From Akkermansia muciniphila (GTDB lineage: Bacteria; Verrucomicrobiota; Verrucomicrobiia; Verrucomicrobiales; Akkermansiaceae), in contig NZ_CP156688.1 in NCBI RefSeq assembly GCF_040616545.1, positions 1,302,001 to 1,366,000 of the forward strand: a stretch of 64,000 nt of DNA. The letters run 5' to 3'. Shown one piece after another: positions 34,929 through 44,375 of this stretch. How positions within the stretch are numbered: the first letter of the stretch is position 1; each line of letters opens with the position of its first letter. A program made the position numbers and the translations under genes. Below the pieces are notes generated by a model, which saw only the letters and a program-made list of their open reading frames with translations, was not told the origin of the DNA and did no database searches.

Positions 34929-36305
34929 ATGCTGATTCAAAATGCAGACCGTACTACCTACGGGATCAATAAGATTGTTTTTTCCATCCTTGCATTCGTC
35001 ATTTTCTTTATTGTCGGTTTTGTTTCGTGGCAATGGATGGGGGTGGATCCGGAGCCGTGGCGTCTGCGCGTGCTGGTGCTGACGCCGCTGACGATGTCCC
35101 TGCTGCTGTACGTCTGCTGTGACCAGCTCGGCGTTTACTACCGGTGCATGACGCTGGGAATGAGCATCCAGCGGTTTGTAGTGGCGTATGCCTGTTTTGT
35201 CGTGGTCAGCATGATTACCTGGAAGTTTCTTGTACCCTTTTTCGTGGACATTGCCGTGCAGACGCTGGCTTATGTGCTGACCTTCCTGTGCGGCCTCTGG
35301 CTGCGCATCAACCGGTTCCGGGCGGAGAAGGTTTTGGTGGAGGAGGCCCCTACGCTCGTGGTAGGCGTTCCGGAGCACGTGAAGGAATTCCGGAAGCTGC
35401 TGGAAAGCGACCATGTGGATTTCAAGGATGAACTGATGGTGATGGCTCCTGAGGAGGTGGACCGCGAGGGGGTCAGGAGCTTGCTGATACGCCGGTGCAT
35501 CAGCAAGGTGGTGTTTCTTCCGGAAGAGGTGGATTCCTCCGTGGCACGGTGCCTGGTGGAGCTGTGCGGAAAGATGGGGGTTGATTTTTATGCAAGCATG
35601 GTGGTGGACATGCCCGACGTGCACCAAACCTATTTCGGGGTGCTGGGCGGCACCAGGATGCTGGTGTACAAGTCCACCCCCATTCCCTACACTACCTCCT
35701 GGCAGTTGAAAAAGATGCTGGACTGGGTGGGCGCGCTCCTGCTCCTGGTCTTCACGTCTCCGCTGTGGCTGCTGGCCGCCATAGGCATCCGGCTTTCCGA
35801 CCCTGGCCCCGTCTTTTACCGCCAGAAGCGTTCCGGCCTGTATGGCAGGGAGTTCGGCATGTGGAAATTCCGCACCATGTACCGGGATGCGGACAAGAGG
35901 CTGGATGAGGTGAAGGCCAGGTACGGCAATGACATGGACGGCCCCATCTTCAAGCTGGAGCATGACCCGCGCATTTTTGCCTTCGGGCGCTTCCTGAGGA
36001 AATTCAGCATTGACGAGCTTCCGCAGCTCATCAATGTGCTGAAGGGTGAAATGAGCCTGGTGGGCCCGCGCCCTTTGCCCGTATATGAAACGGCGGCCTT
36101 TACCAGTGACGCGCACCGCCGCAGGCTGAGCGTGCTCCCCGGCGTTACGGGGTACTGGCAGATCGCGGGCCGCAGCAACATCCGTGAATTTGAACGGCTG
36201 GTGGAGCTGGACATGCATTATATTGACAACTGGTCCCTGTGGCTGGATGTCAAGCTGCTGTTGAAGACCGTCCCGGCGGTGTTGTTCGCACGCGGGGCCA
36301 AGTGA
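34929..36305 (+). CDS. Exopolysaccharide-initiating sugar-phosphate transferase (WcaJ/EpsE-like)
   Basis: 458 residues. About four to five membrane helices at the N terminus (IVFSILAFVIFFIVGFVSWQ onward) are followed by a cytoplasmic region and a last helix (LLVFTSPLWLLAAIGIRL). The C-terminal bacterial sugar transferase domain has DPGPVFYRQKRSG, KFRTMY, LRKFSIDELPQL, MSLVGPRPLPVYE and PGVTGYWQIAGRS. Such enzymes transfer a sugar phosphate to undecaprenyl phosphate and start exopolysaccharide synthesis. PEP-CTERM systems are usually paired with exopolysaccharide loci, which fits this genome. It appears to have its own TTGACA promoter. Confidence 0.93.
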   Translation: MLIQNADRTTYGINKIVFSILAFVIFFIVGFVSWQWMGVDPEPWRLRVLVLTPLTMSLLLYVCCDQLGVYYRCMTLGMSIQRFVVAYACFVVVSMITWKFLVPFFVDIAVQTLAYVLTFLCGLWLRINRFRAEKVLVEEAPTLVVGVPEHVKEFRKLLESDHVDFKDELMVMAPEEVDREGVRSLLIRRCISKVVFLPEEVDSSVARCLVELCGKMGVDFYASMVVDMPDVHQTYFGVLGGTRMLVYKSTPIPYTTSWQLKKMLDWVGALLLLVFTSPLWLLAAIGIRLSDPGPVFYRQKRSGLYGREFGMWKFRTMYRDADKRLDEVKARYGNDMDGPIFKLEHDPRIFAFGRFLRKFSIDELPQLINVLKGEMSLVGPRPLPVYETAAFTSDAHRRRLSVLPGVTGYWQIAGRSNIREFERLVELDMHYIDNWSLWLDVKLLLKTVPAVLFARGAK

Positions 36306-36524
36306 CGCTTCCTCTTCCTTGCGCTCCTGAAATATACAGGGCGGGCGTCAGCGTTTCCGGAGGGCTTCAGCCGCATGGCCCGGTCGCCGGGAGGCCGTTT
36401 TTACAGGGAATGCGGGCGGTTGCCGGCGCCTGTTTGGGTTATTGGCGGAAAATAAAGGAATTTGTAGCCGGACGGAGACTTTAACCTTGAGGTGGGGAAA
36501 TGGATAAGGCAAAATCTGCGCACT

Positions 36525-37703
36525 ATGGATTTAGTTCAGCGAGAAATCTCAAAAGAAACGGTGACTCCGTATTTCATCGAGTATTTCGGTCAGGCGCCAA
36601 CTCATGTGGCAGCGGCACCGGGGCGTGTGAATCTCATTGGCGAACACACGGATTATAATAATGGTTTTGTAATGCCTATGGCCCTTGACAACCATTGCGT
36701 GGTGGCTGTGGCTCCCTCTCCCGCGGGCAAGCACCGCTTCTGCGGCTCCCTGGGCGACCAGATCCATGAAATTGCAGTGGAAGACGCCCTGGTTCCCGGC
36801 GATCCGTTCTGGTCCAACTACGTCCGCGGCGTCCTGGCCAACCTGCACAGGCGCGGCATAGAAATAGGCCCGGTGGACATGCTGATTGACAGCAATGTTC
36901 CGCGCGGCGGCGGCCTCTCCTCCAGCGCGGCCCTTGAAGTGGCCGTCTGCACGGCGCTTGCGGCCTTTGCCGGGGTGGAGATTGATCCTAAGGAAGTGGC
37001 CCTGATCGGCCAGGCCGTGGAGCATGAATTTGTAAACGTTCCGTGCGGCATCATGGACCAGTTCATTTCCGCCAACGGAAAGAAGGGCATGGCCCTCAAG
37101 CTGGACTGCTCCTCCCTGGAATATGAACTGGTGCCGATGAATAATGAATCCGTCTCCGTGCTGGTGCTGGACAGCGCCGTGAAGCACTCCCTGGCGGACG
37201 GCGCCTACGGGCAGCGCCGCAAGCAGTGCGAGGAAGCCTCCGCCATCATGGGCGTGACCTCCCTGCGTGAAGCCACGCTGGAACTGCTGGAATCCTTCAA
37301 GGAACAGCTTGGCGACGTGCGCTACCGCCGCGCCCGCCACGTCATTGGAGAAAATGCCCGTGTGCAGGCCTTTGCAAACGCCCTTGCCCGCGGTGACTGG
37401 GATGAAGCTGGGGTAGCCATGCGCGGCAGCCACGCCTCCCTGCGTGATGATTATGAAGTTTCCTGTGCGGAAGTGGACACCCTGGTGTCCCTCTGTGACC
37501 GTATTCCCTCCGCCTCCTCCATTTACGGAGCCCGCATGACGGGCGGCGGCTTTGGCGGCTGCATCGTCGCCCTGGTGAAGACGGAAGACGTGGAAAAGGT
37601 GGCCCGCGAGCTTCTTGACGGCTACTGCCAGGAAACGGGGATTGAAACCACTTACCTCGTCACGCGCGCCGGGGAAGGCGCCCGTGTTCTCTACCAAGCT
37701 TAA
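36525..37703 (+). CDS. galK: Galactokinase
   Basis: 392 residues, the usual length. It phosphorylates galactose at C1 with ATP, the entry to the Leloir pathway. Motifs: APGRVNLIGEHTDYNNGFV (GHMP signature 1), then RGGGLSSSAALEVAVCTALA for ATP binding, and MTGGGFGGCIVALV near the C terminus. I chose the ATG at 36525; a GTG 11 codons earlier adds a non-conserved segment. It is followed 12 bases later by a sodium-solute symporter, which suggests a galactose uptake and use unit suited to mucin or milk glycans. Confidence 0.95.
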   Translation: MDLVQREISKETVTPYFIEYFGQAPTHVAAAPGRVNLIGEHTDYNNGFVMPMALDNHCVVAVAPSPAGKHRFCGSLGDQIHEIAVEDALVPGDPFWSNYVRGVLANLHRRGIEIGPVDMLIDSNVPRGGGLSSSAALEVAVCTALAAFAGVEIDPKEVALIGQAVEHEFVNVPCGIMDQFISANGKKGMALKLDCSSLEYELVPMNNESVSVLVLDSAVKHSLADGAYGQRRKQCEEASAIMGVTSLREATLELLESFKEQLGDVRYRRARHVIGENARVQAFANALARGDWDEAGVAMRGSHASLRDDYEVSCAEVDTLVSLCDRIPSASSIYGARMTGGGFGGCIVALVKTEDVEKVARELLDGYCQETGIETTYLVTRAGEGARVLYQA

Positions 37704-37715
37704 TCCATACTGATT

Positions 37716-39995
37716 ATGAGAAAACTAGCAACCATATTCGGGGCCCTGGCCCTGATGACGTGGGGCGTTTCCGCCCAGGAGGGCTCCGCGCCCGCAACGG
37801 TGATTGATGCGCAGCCTGCCGCGGCCGCCCCGGCTGTGGAAGCGCTGCCGGTCGCGGACCTTGAGCCGGCGGTCCCCGCCGCCGCCTCCCAGGAAGCCCC
37901 GGAAGCCTCCGCGGAACCTAAAACGGCTCCCCTTTCCGCGGTGGAAGTCGTCCTGTTCTGCGTGGTCGTGGTGGGCGTCATCGCCCTGGGTATCTGGAAA
38001 AGCCGTGACCCGGAAGAAACGGCGGAAGAAAAAAAGACCAAGGGAGCTTCAGACTACTTCCTGGCCGGGCGCGGCCTGACCTGGTGGCTGGTGGGTTTCT
38101 CCCTGATTGCCGCCAATATCTCCACGGAACAATTTGTGGGGATGTCCGGCAAGTCCGCCAACTGGGTGGGCATGGCGATTGCCGGGTATGAATGGCTGGC
38201 CGCCATCACGCTGGTGGTCGTGGCCTTCTGCTTCCTTCCCAAGCTGCTGAAAGGCGGCGTGTACACCATTCCCGAATTCCTGGAATACCGTTACAACACG
38301 CTGGCCCGCTCCCTGATGGCCATCGCCACGCTGCTGATTCTGGTGGGCGTGCCGACCGCCGGCGTTATTTACGCAGGCGCCAAGGTCATTTCCGTATTCT
38401 TTACGGGATACACCGCCATGGGAATTGACTTCGGCAACATCACCGTAGGCTGTATCATCATCGCCTTCTGTGCTACCGTGTACGTATTCGTGGGCGGCTT
38501 GAAAGCCTGCGCGTGGACGGACCTCTTCTGGGGCGCCGCGCTGATTGTGGGCGGCGGCGTGGTGGCGTACTTCGCCTTGATAGCGCTGAGCGGCGCGGAC
38601 CCGAACCATCTGGTGCAGTCCGCCGCGGCTAATTCCGGCGCCACGGTCGCCTCCCTGGGGAATCCCTCGGACAGCTTGTGGCACGGGGTGACGCGCTTCT
38701 TTGAACTTAACTCCGGGGATGCGGCCAGCGGCGTCAATACCGTGGGCGGCAAGCTCCACATGATCCGCCCGGCGGACGACGCGGAAATCCCGTGGACGGC
38801 CCTCTGCCTGGGCCTGTGGATTCCCAACTTCTTCTACTGGGGCCTGAACCAGTACATCATGCAGCGCACGCTGGCCTCCAAGTCCCTGGCGGAAGGCCAG
38901 ATGGGCATCGTGTTCGCCGCGTTCCTCAAGCTCATCATTCCGTTTGTGGTGGTGGTGCCGGGCATCCTGGCCTACAACCTGTACCGCAATGACCTGAAGG
39001 AACAGGCCGAAGTGAAGTATGCGGCGGAAATCCACAAGGCGGAAGACCCCGCCAAGGTCCAGGGCCGTCCCGTCATCTACAAGCTTACGGACAGCTTCCT
39101 GGTGGAAAACGTGGAACAAGGCTGCGCCCACGCCCTGCATAATGCGGAGGTAATGAAGGTTGGCGGCGAGGTTATGGCTGATCTGAAACAGGCCTGCGCC
39201 GATCTGAAGGCGGACGCCGCCGATGACCAGACCACGCTGGCGGAACGCGCTCCCTTCGTGGAAAAAATCGCCAAGCTTAACGACAAGATCATCAAGCCCG
39301 CCGTAGACAATTCGGACGGCTACTACCTGACGGATACCCTGGTGGGCTTTGACTATGACTCCGCCTTCGGCACGCTGATCAGGAAACTGCTGCCCGGCAC
39401 GGGGTGGACGTGGTTCGTGCTTGCCGCCCTCTTCGGCGCGGTGGTGTCCTCCCTGGCGTCCATGTTGAACTCCGCTTCCACCATCTTCACGATGGACATT
39501 TACAACAAGCTGCGCAGGAACGCAAAACCGCCGGAACTGGTGACCGTCGGCAAGATCGGCCTGCTGGCGTGCGCCGTAATTGCGCTGTGCATTGCTCCGT
39601 TCCTGGACAGTCCGGCCTTTGGCGGCATCTTCAACTTCATTCAGGAATTCCAGGGCTTCCTCAGCCCGGGCGCCCTGTGCGTGTTCCTCTTCGGCTTCTT
39701 TGTGCCCAAGTGCCCGCGCATCTTCGGCTGGCTGGGCATTGTCATTAATGCCCTCCTGTACGGAGCCCTGAAGATATGGCAGCCGGAAATGGCCTTCCTG
39801 AACCGCATGGCCGTCTGCTTCATCATCGTCATGGTCATCGGCCTTATCTTCACGCTGGTGAACGTCGCCCGCGGCGGACAGTCCATCGTGCTCCCGGACC
39901 GGGGCGTGGTGGCCCTGCAATCTTCCTCCCGCGCCAAGATCTTTGGCTGGTTTGTGGTAGCCGCTACGGTAATCCTGTACATCATCTTCTGGTAA
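37716..39995 (+). CDS. Sodium:solute symporter (SSS/SGLT family)
   Basis: 759 residues, much longer than typical family members (about 500-550). A signal peptide (MRKLATIFGALALMTWGVSA) and an Ala/Pro-rich outer segment of about 60 residues precede the transporter core. The core shows SDYFLAGRGLTWWLVGFS, IPEFLEYRYNT and later SLASMLNSASTIFTMDIY, all SSS motifs. A hydrophilic insertion of roughly 100 residues lies between helices in the second half (around residues 425-530, rich in Ala, Asp, Lys). Next to galK the likely substrate is galactose, which is inference. A strong terminator follows. Confidence 0.9.
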   Translation: MRKLATIFGALALMTWGVSAQEGSAPATVIDAQPAAAAPAVEALPVADLEPAVPAAASQEAPEASAEPKTAPLSAVEVVLFCVVVVGVIALGIWKSRDPEETAEEKKTKGASDYFLAGRGLTWWLVGFSLIAANISTEQFVGMSGKSANWVGMAIAGYEWLAAITLVVVAFCFLPKLLKGGVYTIPEFLEYRYNTLARSLMAIATLLILVGVPTAGVIYAGAKVISVFFTGYTAMGIDFGNITVGCIIIAFCATVYVFVGGLKACAWTDLFWGAALIVGGGVVAYFALIALSGADPNHLVQSAAANSGATVASLGNPSDSLWHGVTRFFELNSGDAASGVNTVGGKLHMIRPADDAEIPWTALCLGLWIPNFFYWGLNQYIMQRTLASKSLAEGQMGIVFAAFLKLIIPFVVVVPGILAYNLYRNDLKEQAEVKYAAEIHKAEDPAKVQGRPVIYKLTDSFLVENVEQGCAHALHNAEVMKVGGEVMADLKQACADLKADAADDQTTLAERAPFVEKIAKLNDKIIKPAVDNSDGYYLTDTLVGFDYDSAFGTLIRKLLPGTGWTWFVLAALFGAVVSSLASMLNSASTIFTMDIYNKLRRNAKPPELVTVGKIGLLACAVIALCIAPFLDSPAFGGIFNFIQEFQGFLSPGALCVFLFGFFVPKCPRIFGWLGIVINALLYGALKIWQPEMAFLNRMAVCFIIVMVIGLIFTLVNVARGGQSIVLPDRGVVALQSSSRAKIFGWFVVAATVILYIIFW

Positions 39996-40304
39996 TGCAG
40001 GGAAGGCTTTAAGCCTGTGTTTTTCATCCTCCCGGCCTTGGGGCCGGGAGGATTTTTTGTGTCTGGAAGAAGGGCTGTTTTTTCTTGGAACCGTTTGAAA
40101 TGAAAATGGATGTCAAAACGGATGACACATTGCTTCTCGTTGTTTCTTAATACATTGTTCCGGAAATTGGAAAAATGGGATTTTTTTTCATCTATTGCGT
40201 GAACCCGGAGTGTGCGTTCGAGTCAAATCCCTTGTTGACGTCACTTGAATAAAAAACGCCGACAAGGAAATAATTAAAGGAAACACTCTATCTCTGCTGA
40301 TGAT
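39996..40304. other. Intergenic region upstream of a PEP-CTERM gene
   Basis: Holds the strong terminator at 40026 and, just before the next gene, a TTGACG (40235-40240) with a nearby imperfect hairpin (CCTTGT...ACAAGG). Unlike the other PEP-CTERM genes in this window, it has no paired inverted repeats. Confidence 0.5.
40026..40058 (+). terminator. Rho-independent terminator of galK-symporter unit
   Basis: ATCCTCCCGGCC (40026-40037) pairs perfectly with GGCCGGGAGGAT (40042-40053) around a TTGG loop, followed by six T. Confidence 0.85.
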
Positions 40305-41162
40305 ATGAAAATGCGTTTATGTGTACTGTCGCTCCTTGCTCTTCTGTGCTCCGCACCGGGATGGGGGAAGACGACAATGATTTCGTTCGGAGAAAGTTCC
40401 AACACTTACTCCGCTCCGTGGAACCTGGCCAGCGGCGCCGTATCCGGTACCAGCCGCGGCACTTCCTCCCTGACGGCAACAGACAATACGAATTCCCTGA
40501 TCAAGGTAACCTACACGGCTGGCGGTTTGCTCGGCGTATCCCAGGCGACCAACGCCCCCCTGTCCTTCACGGGCGTGACCACCACGATCGGAAGCGGGGG
40601 CCTGAACATGTGGAAGCAGGCCTATGGCTATGACCTGGATTCCTCCAAGACCGCCCGCGGCTGGAATGAAAACCTCGTCCTCGGCGTAGGCGGCCTGGTC
40701 ACTCCCGGTCAGATCAACGTTACCGGATTCCAGGCCAATAATTCCTACACGATGTCTTCCGTATTTACCGTAAGCGGTCTGGCCAACGTAGCCACCTGGG
40801 GGACGAACAGTCCCGTGACTCTGACCGGAAACGGACTCACCGTCAAGAATATCTACCTGGCCGGCACCAACGGACAGGTGGTTGACCTGCTCCACATTGG
40901 CGGCGGCAGCCTCGCTACCCTGCTTTCCGGGGGAACGTTCATGCTGACGTGGCAGTTTGAAACCTCCGCCGGTTTCAATCCCAATTCCGACGTGTCCATG
41001 CAATTCGCCGACAGCCTGCTCAGTCTGGGCGGCAACTACGGCGTGTCCGCTGTGGCGGTGAGGGACGGAATGCCCGCCCTGACGGTTCCGGAACCGGCCA
41101 CGGCCTCCCTGAGCCTGCTGGGACTGGCCGCCCTGCTGATGCGCCGCCGCCGCTCCCGCTGA
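40305..41162 (+). CDS. PEP-CTERM sorted surface/secreted protein
   Basis: 285 residues with a signal peptide (MRLCVLSLLALLCSAPGWG) and the sorting tail VPEPATASLSLLGLAALLM followed by RRRR. The Ser/Thr/Gly/Asn-rich body has several short beta-like segments (FTGVTTTIGSGGLNMW, TVSGLANVATWGTNSP). Function is unknown. Its upstream region has a TTGACG but not the inverted-repeat switch seen for the other four, so it may be constitutively or differently controlled. A terminator shared with the convergent helicase gene follows. Confidence 0.85.
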   Translation: MKMRLCVLSLLALLCSAPGWGKTTMISFGESSNTYSAPWNLASGAVSGTSRGTSSLTATDNTNSLIKVTYTAGGLLGVSQATNAPLSFTGVTTTIGSGGLNMWKQAYGYDLDSSKTARGWNENLVLGVGGLVTPGQINVTGFQANNSYTMSSVFTVSGLANVATWGTNSPVTLTGNGLTVKNIYLAGTNGQVVDLLHIGGGSLATLLSGGTFMLTWQFETSAGFNPNSDVSMQFADSLLSLGGNYGVSAVAVRDGMPALTVPEPATASLSLLGLAALLMRRRRSR

Positions 41163-41193
41163 ACCTGTTTCAGCAGAAAATAACTCATGGTTT

Positions 41194-41226
41194 AAAGGCA
41201 GCCGGTGAAACACCCGGCTGCCTTTT
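41194..41226. terminator. Bidirectional terminator
   Basis: AAAGGCAGCCGG pairs with CCGGCTGCCTTT across a short loop, with T4 on the plus strand and the matching A-run on the minus side. It sits between the PEP-CTERM gene and the end of the convergent helicase gene, overlapping the latter's stop. Confidence 0.7.
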
Positions 41227-43231
41227 AGTCGTCTTCCAGCAGCATGCTGCGGAGGGAGTCAAAGAAGTTTCCGGACTCCTCCTCCGTGGCTTCCGCGTTC
41301 ATCAGGTCGTCCCATTTGGCATACTCCATCAGGTGGGGCGGAATCTCGCTCAGGAAGGAGGAGCGCTGGCAGGGCATGCGGTCCCCGTAGCGCAGGCGCG
41401 TGGAACAATAGGTCAGCATGAGCTTTTCCTGCGCGCGGGTGATGCCCACGTAAAGCAGGCGGCGTTCCTCGTCACAGTTGCCGTCTTCTAGGGAACGCTT
41501 GTGGGGGAGGATGCCTTCTTCCAGCCCCACCAGGTAAACGACAGGGAATTCCAACCCCTTGGCGGCGTGCATGGTGATCAGGCACACGCCGGGCTTGTTC
41601 TCCACGTCGTCGTCATTATCTTCCTTGTCCAGGGTGACCTGGGCCAGGTAGTCCCGGAGGGTTTTTCCGGGCTGCCAGAAGTTGCGGAGGGAGGCCTTCA
41701 CGTCCCCGATGGAGACGAGGCGCTTCTGGATTTCAGCTTCTGTCTTGCACAGGCGCGTTACATAATCGCTGAACCCGGTTTCCTCAATGAGCTGCTCCAT
41801 GGCGTCTCCGAAGTCCGTCTCCTTGTCCTGGAAGATGTCGATGTACCTGGCGATCAGCTCATTGAACTCCTGCACGCTGTTGCGGGCGCGGGTGGAAAGG
41901 GTCGCCAGGAATTCCTCGTCCTGCAGGGCGGCCCAGACGCTGTTGCCATGTTCCCGGCTCCAGTCAATGGCCAGGTGGCTGGTCAGCTCGCTGATGCCGC
42001 GCGGAGGCGTATTCAGGATGCGCAGCAGGTATTCGTCCGCCTGCGGGTTCTCAATCGTCGCCAGGTAGGAAATGAGGTCCTTCACCTCCTTGCGGTCAAA
42101 GAAGCTCTGCGCGCCCACCATGCGGTAGGGGATTTTGTGCTCCCGGAGCGTCTGTTCAATGATGCGGCTCTGGGTGTTGGCCCGGAACAGGATGGCGAAG
42201 TCCTCCCAGGGGCGCTCCTCCTGCCTGCGGACGTTTTCAATGTCCGTGATGATGAACTCCGCCTCCTCCGCGTCTCCGGGCATGGAAATCAGGCGCACGG
42301 CTTCACCGCCTCCCTTGTGGGCGCGCAGCGTCTTGTCCCTGCGGCCCAGGTTGTGGCGGATCAGCGCGTTGGCCGCGTCCAGGATGGGGGCGGTGCAGCG
42401 GTAATTCTCCTCCAGCTTGATGACAGTGGGATTTGGGAAAAAGCGTTCGAACTCCAGGATATTGCTGATCTGGGCGCCGCGCCAGCCGTAAATGGACTGG
42501 TCGTCGTCCCCCACCACGCAGACATTGTGCGCCGGGCCCACCAGATGGCCCAGCAGGCTCATCTGGAGGCTGTTGGTATCCTGGAACTCATCTACCGTAA
42601 TATAGCGGAAGCGCTGCTGCCAGGCTTCCCTTACGTCCGGATGTTCCTTCAGCAGCTTGTCCGCCAGGATCAGCAGGTCGTCAAAATCCACGGAGTTCTG
42701 TGCCTGGAGCTCCCGCTGGTAGGAGGCGGCGATGTTCGCCGTCAGGTTGTCTTCAATGGAGTCCAGGCCCAGGCCGCTGTTCTTCATCCGGCTCATGGCG
42801 GAAAGGACGTCCTTGGGGCCGATCTTTTCCGTAATGCCCCCGTGGCGGACGATCAGGCGCCGGATCAGGCCGCTCTGCTCGGAACCGCTGTAAATGGTGA
42901 AATTGGTCTTGTACCCCAGGCGCCCGATGTCCTCCCGCAGGATGCGCACGCAGAGGGAATGGAAAGTGCTCACCATGATCTGGCGCGCCGCCTTCCGCTC
43001 CACCATCTGGCCCACGCGCTCCCGCATTTCCAGGGCGGCCTTGTTCGTGAACGTGACGGCCAGGATGCTTTTGGGGCTGATGCCGCGGTCCACCATGTGA
43101 GCGATGCGGCAGGTGACGGTGCGCGTCTTGCCCGTTCCGGCCCCGGCCAGAATGAGCACAGGCCCCTGAAGGGTCTGCACGGCCTTCCTCTGGGCCGTGT
43201 TCAGGCTATCCATGGAAAAGGACTTTCCCAT
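41225..43231 (-). CDS. UvrD/PcrA/Rep-family DNA helicase
   Basis: 668 residues, superfamily 1 helicase. Motifs in order: AGAGTGKTRTV (Walker A), VTFTNKAALEMRERV (Ia), VDEFQDTN (II), GDDDQSIYGWRGA (III), EENYRCTAPIL (IV), and TMHAAKGLEFPVVYLVG near residue 540 (V), then YVGITRAQEKL (VI). It unwinds DNA in repair or replication restart. The start codon follows the fmt stop codon directly (TAAATG), so translation is likely coupled to fmt. An internal ATG six codons later (43213) could also serve. Confidence 0.93.
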   Translation of the reverse strand: MGKSFSMDSLNTAQRKAVQTLQGPVLILAGAGTGKTRTVTCRIAHMVDRGISPKSILAVTFTNKAALEMRERVGQMVERKAARQIMVSTFHSLCVRILREDIGRLGYKTNFTIYSGSEQSGLIRRLIVRHGGITEKIGPKDVLSAMSRMKNSGLGLDSIEDNLTANIAASYQRELQAQNSVDFDDLLILADKLLKEHPDVREAWQQRFRYITVDEFQDTNSLQMSLLGHLVGPAHNVCVVGDDDQSIYGWRGAQISNILEFERFFPNPTVIKLEENYRCTAPILDAANALIRHNLGRRDKTLRAHKGGGEAVRLISMPGDAEEAEFIITDIENVRRQEERPWEDFAILFRANTQSRIIEQTLREHKIPYRMVGAQSFFDRKEVKDLISYLATIENPQADEYLLRILNTPPRGISELTSHLAIDWSREHGNSVWAALQDEEFLATLSTRARNSVQEFNELIARYIDIFQDKETDFGDAMEQLIEETGFSDYVTRLCKTEAEIQKRLVSIGDVKASLRNFWQPGKTLRDYLAQVTLDKEDNDDDVENKPGVCLITMHAAKGLEFPVVYLVGLEEGILPHKRSLEDGNCDEERRLLYVGITRAQEKLMLTYCSTRLRYGDRMPCQRSSFLSEIPPHLMEYAKWDDLMNAEATEEESGNFFDSLRSMLLEDD

Positions 43232-44176
43232 TTACACGTCGAAGTGGATGTCTTTCAAATTCGGGTGCCCGGCAATCAGCTGGGAAATGCTCATGCGCGT
43301 GCTGCCTTCCAGCTGGACGTCCGTCACCAGCAGGCCGCCGCTTCCGCAGGCGATCAGCAGCCCCGGTTCTCCGGCGGAAAGCACCTGGCCCGGTTTCCCC
43401 TGCGCCTCCGGAACGATGGTGAAGCCGGGGAAAATTTTCATGTTGCGGATGCGGTTCTTGCGGTTCCAGTAATTGGTGAAGGTGCCGGGCCAGGGGTCAT
43501 ATGCCCGGATCATGCGGCCTATTTCCTCCGCGGGGCGCGTCCAGTCAATCCTGCCGTCCGCCCGCAGGAGCTTGGGAGCGTACGTTGCCAGGAACTCCTG
43601 CTGGGGAACGCGGGTGGCGGTCCCTTTTTCAATGGAGTGGATGGCCGGGAGCAGAACGTCCGGCGTCATCTGCGCCAGCTTGTCGTGCAGGGTTCCTCCG
43701 GTTTCCGTTCCTTCCAGCGGGGTACTGATCTGGGCGATGATGTCTCCGGCGTCCAGCTTTTTGACAATGTGCATGATCGTGATACCCGTGTGGGAATCTC
43801 CGGACTTGATGGCGGACTGGATGCAGGCGGCCCCGCGGTGGCGCGGCAGCAGGGAGGCGTGCGCGTTAATGCAGCCCATGGGAGCCAGGTCAATCACCTC
43901 CTGGCTCAGAATCTGCCCGTAGGCCATGACGGCAATCAGGTCCGGATTCAGTCTCCTGAGGTTGACCAGCGCGTCCGCCGCCCGCAGGGAATGCGGCTGG
44001 AGCACGGGGATGCCCGCTTCCCTGGCAAGGTTCTTGATGGCGGGAGCCGTAAGCACCTGGTGCCTGCCTACGGGGCGGTCAGGCTGCGTAACCAGGCCTA
44101 CCAGGTCCGTGTTACGGATCAGGCTGCGGAAGGCGGGAATGGCAATGTCGCCTGTGCCCATGAAGACGATGCGCAT
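43232..44176 (-). CDS. fmt: Methionyl-tRNA formyltransferase
   Basis: 314 residues, normal length. It formylates initiator Met-tRNA with 10-formyl-tetrahydrofolate. The N domain begins MRIVFMGTGDIAIPAF. The catalytic site is INAHASLLPRHRGAACIQSA with the following DTGITIM-type segment (SHTGITIMHIVKKLDAGD), and a C-terminal domain ends in LKDIHFDV. The start at 44176 is where homology begins; twelve upstream codons are not conserved. The helicase gene abuts its stop codon, and upstream is the divergent lipid glycosyltransferase gene. Confidence 0.94.
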   Translation of the reverse strand: MRIVFMGTGDIAIPAFRSLIRNTDLVGLVTQPDRPVGRHQVLTAPAIKNLAREAGIPVLQPHSLRAADALVNLRRLNPDLIAVMAYGQILSQEVIDLAPMGCINAHASLLPRHRGAACIQSAIKSGDSHTGITIMHIVKKLDAGDIIAQISTPLEGTETGGTLHDKLAQMTPDVLLPAIHSIEKGTATRVPQQEFLATYAPKLLRADGRIDWTRPAEEIGRMIRAYDPWPGTFTNYWNRKNRIRNMKIFPGFTIVPEAQGKPGQVLSAGEPGLLIACGSGGLLVTDVQLEGSTRMSISQLIAGHPNLKDIHFDV

Positions 44177-44375
44177 GGCTGAAAGCTTGCCCTGACGGCC
44201 TGCGCAGGTCAATGTTAAATCCGGATCCGGCAGGGGAATAATGGCGCTGGAAGGCCGTTTTTACGGTTCCTTTCCGTCCCGCGGCGGCCGGGAAAAGGGC
44301 GGGGAATGTCCCGCATGGCCGTTTCCCTGCAAGAAGTTCTTTCCGATTGGGCCGGATATGGTATATCCTTGCTTC

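Noticed and set aside
38049-39920. Long minus-strand frame opposite the symporter
   Set aside because: Shadow of the SSS symporter; His/Gln-rich with no domain.
40120-40304. A fifth invertible promoter upstream of the PEP-CTERM gene at 40305
   Set aside because: A TTGACG is present but no paired inverted 15-bp cores were found; only an imperfect local hairpin.
41501-44182. 893-codon open frame opposite the helicase and fmt genes
   Set aside because: Shadow of two well-supported genes with clear motifs; no family resemblance of its own.
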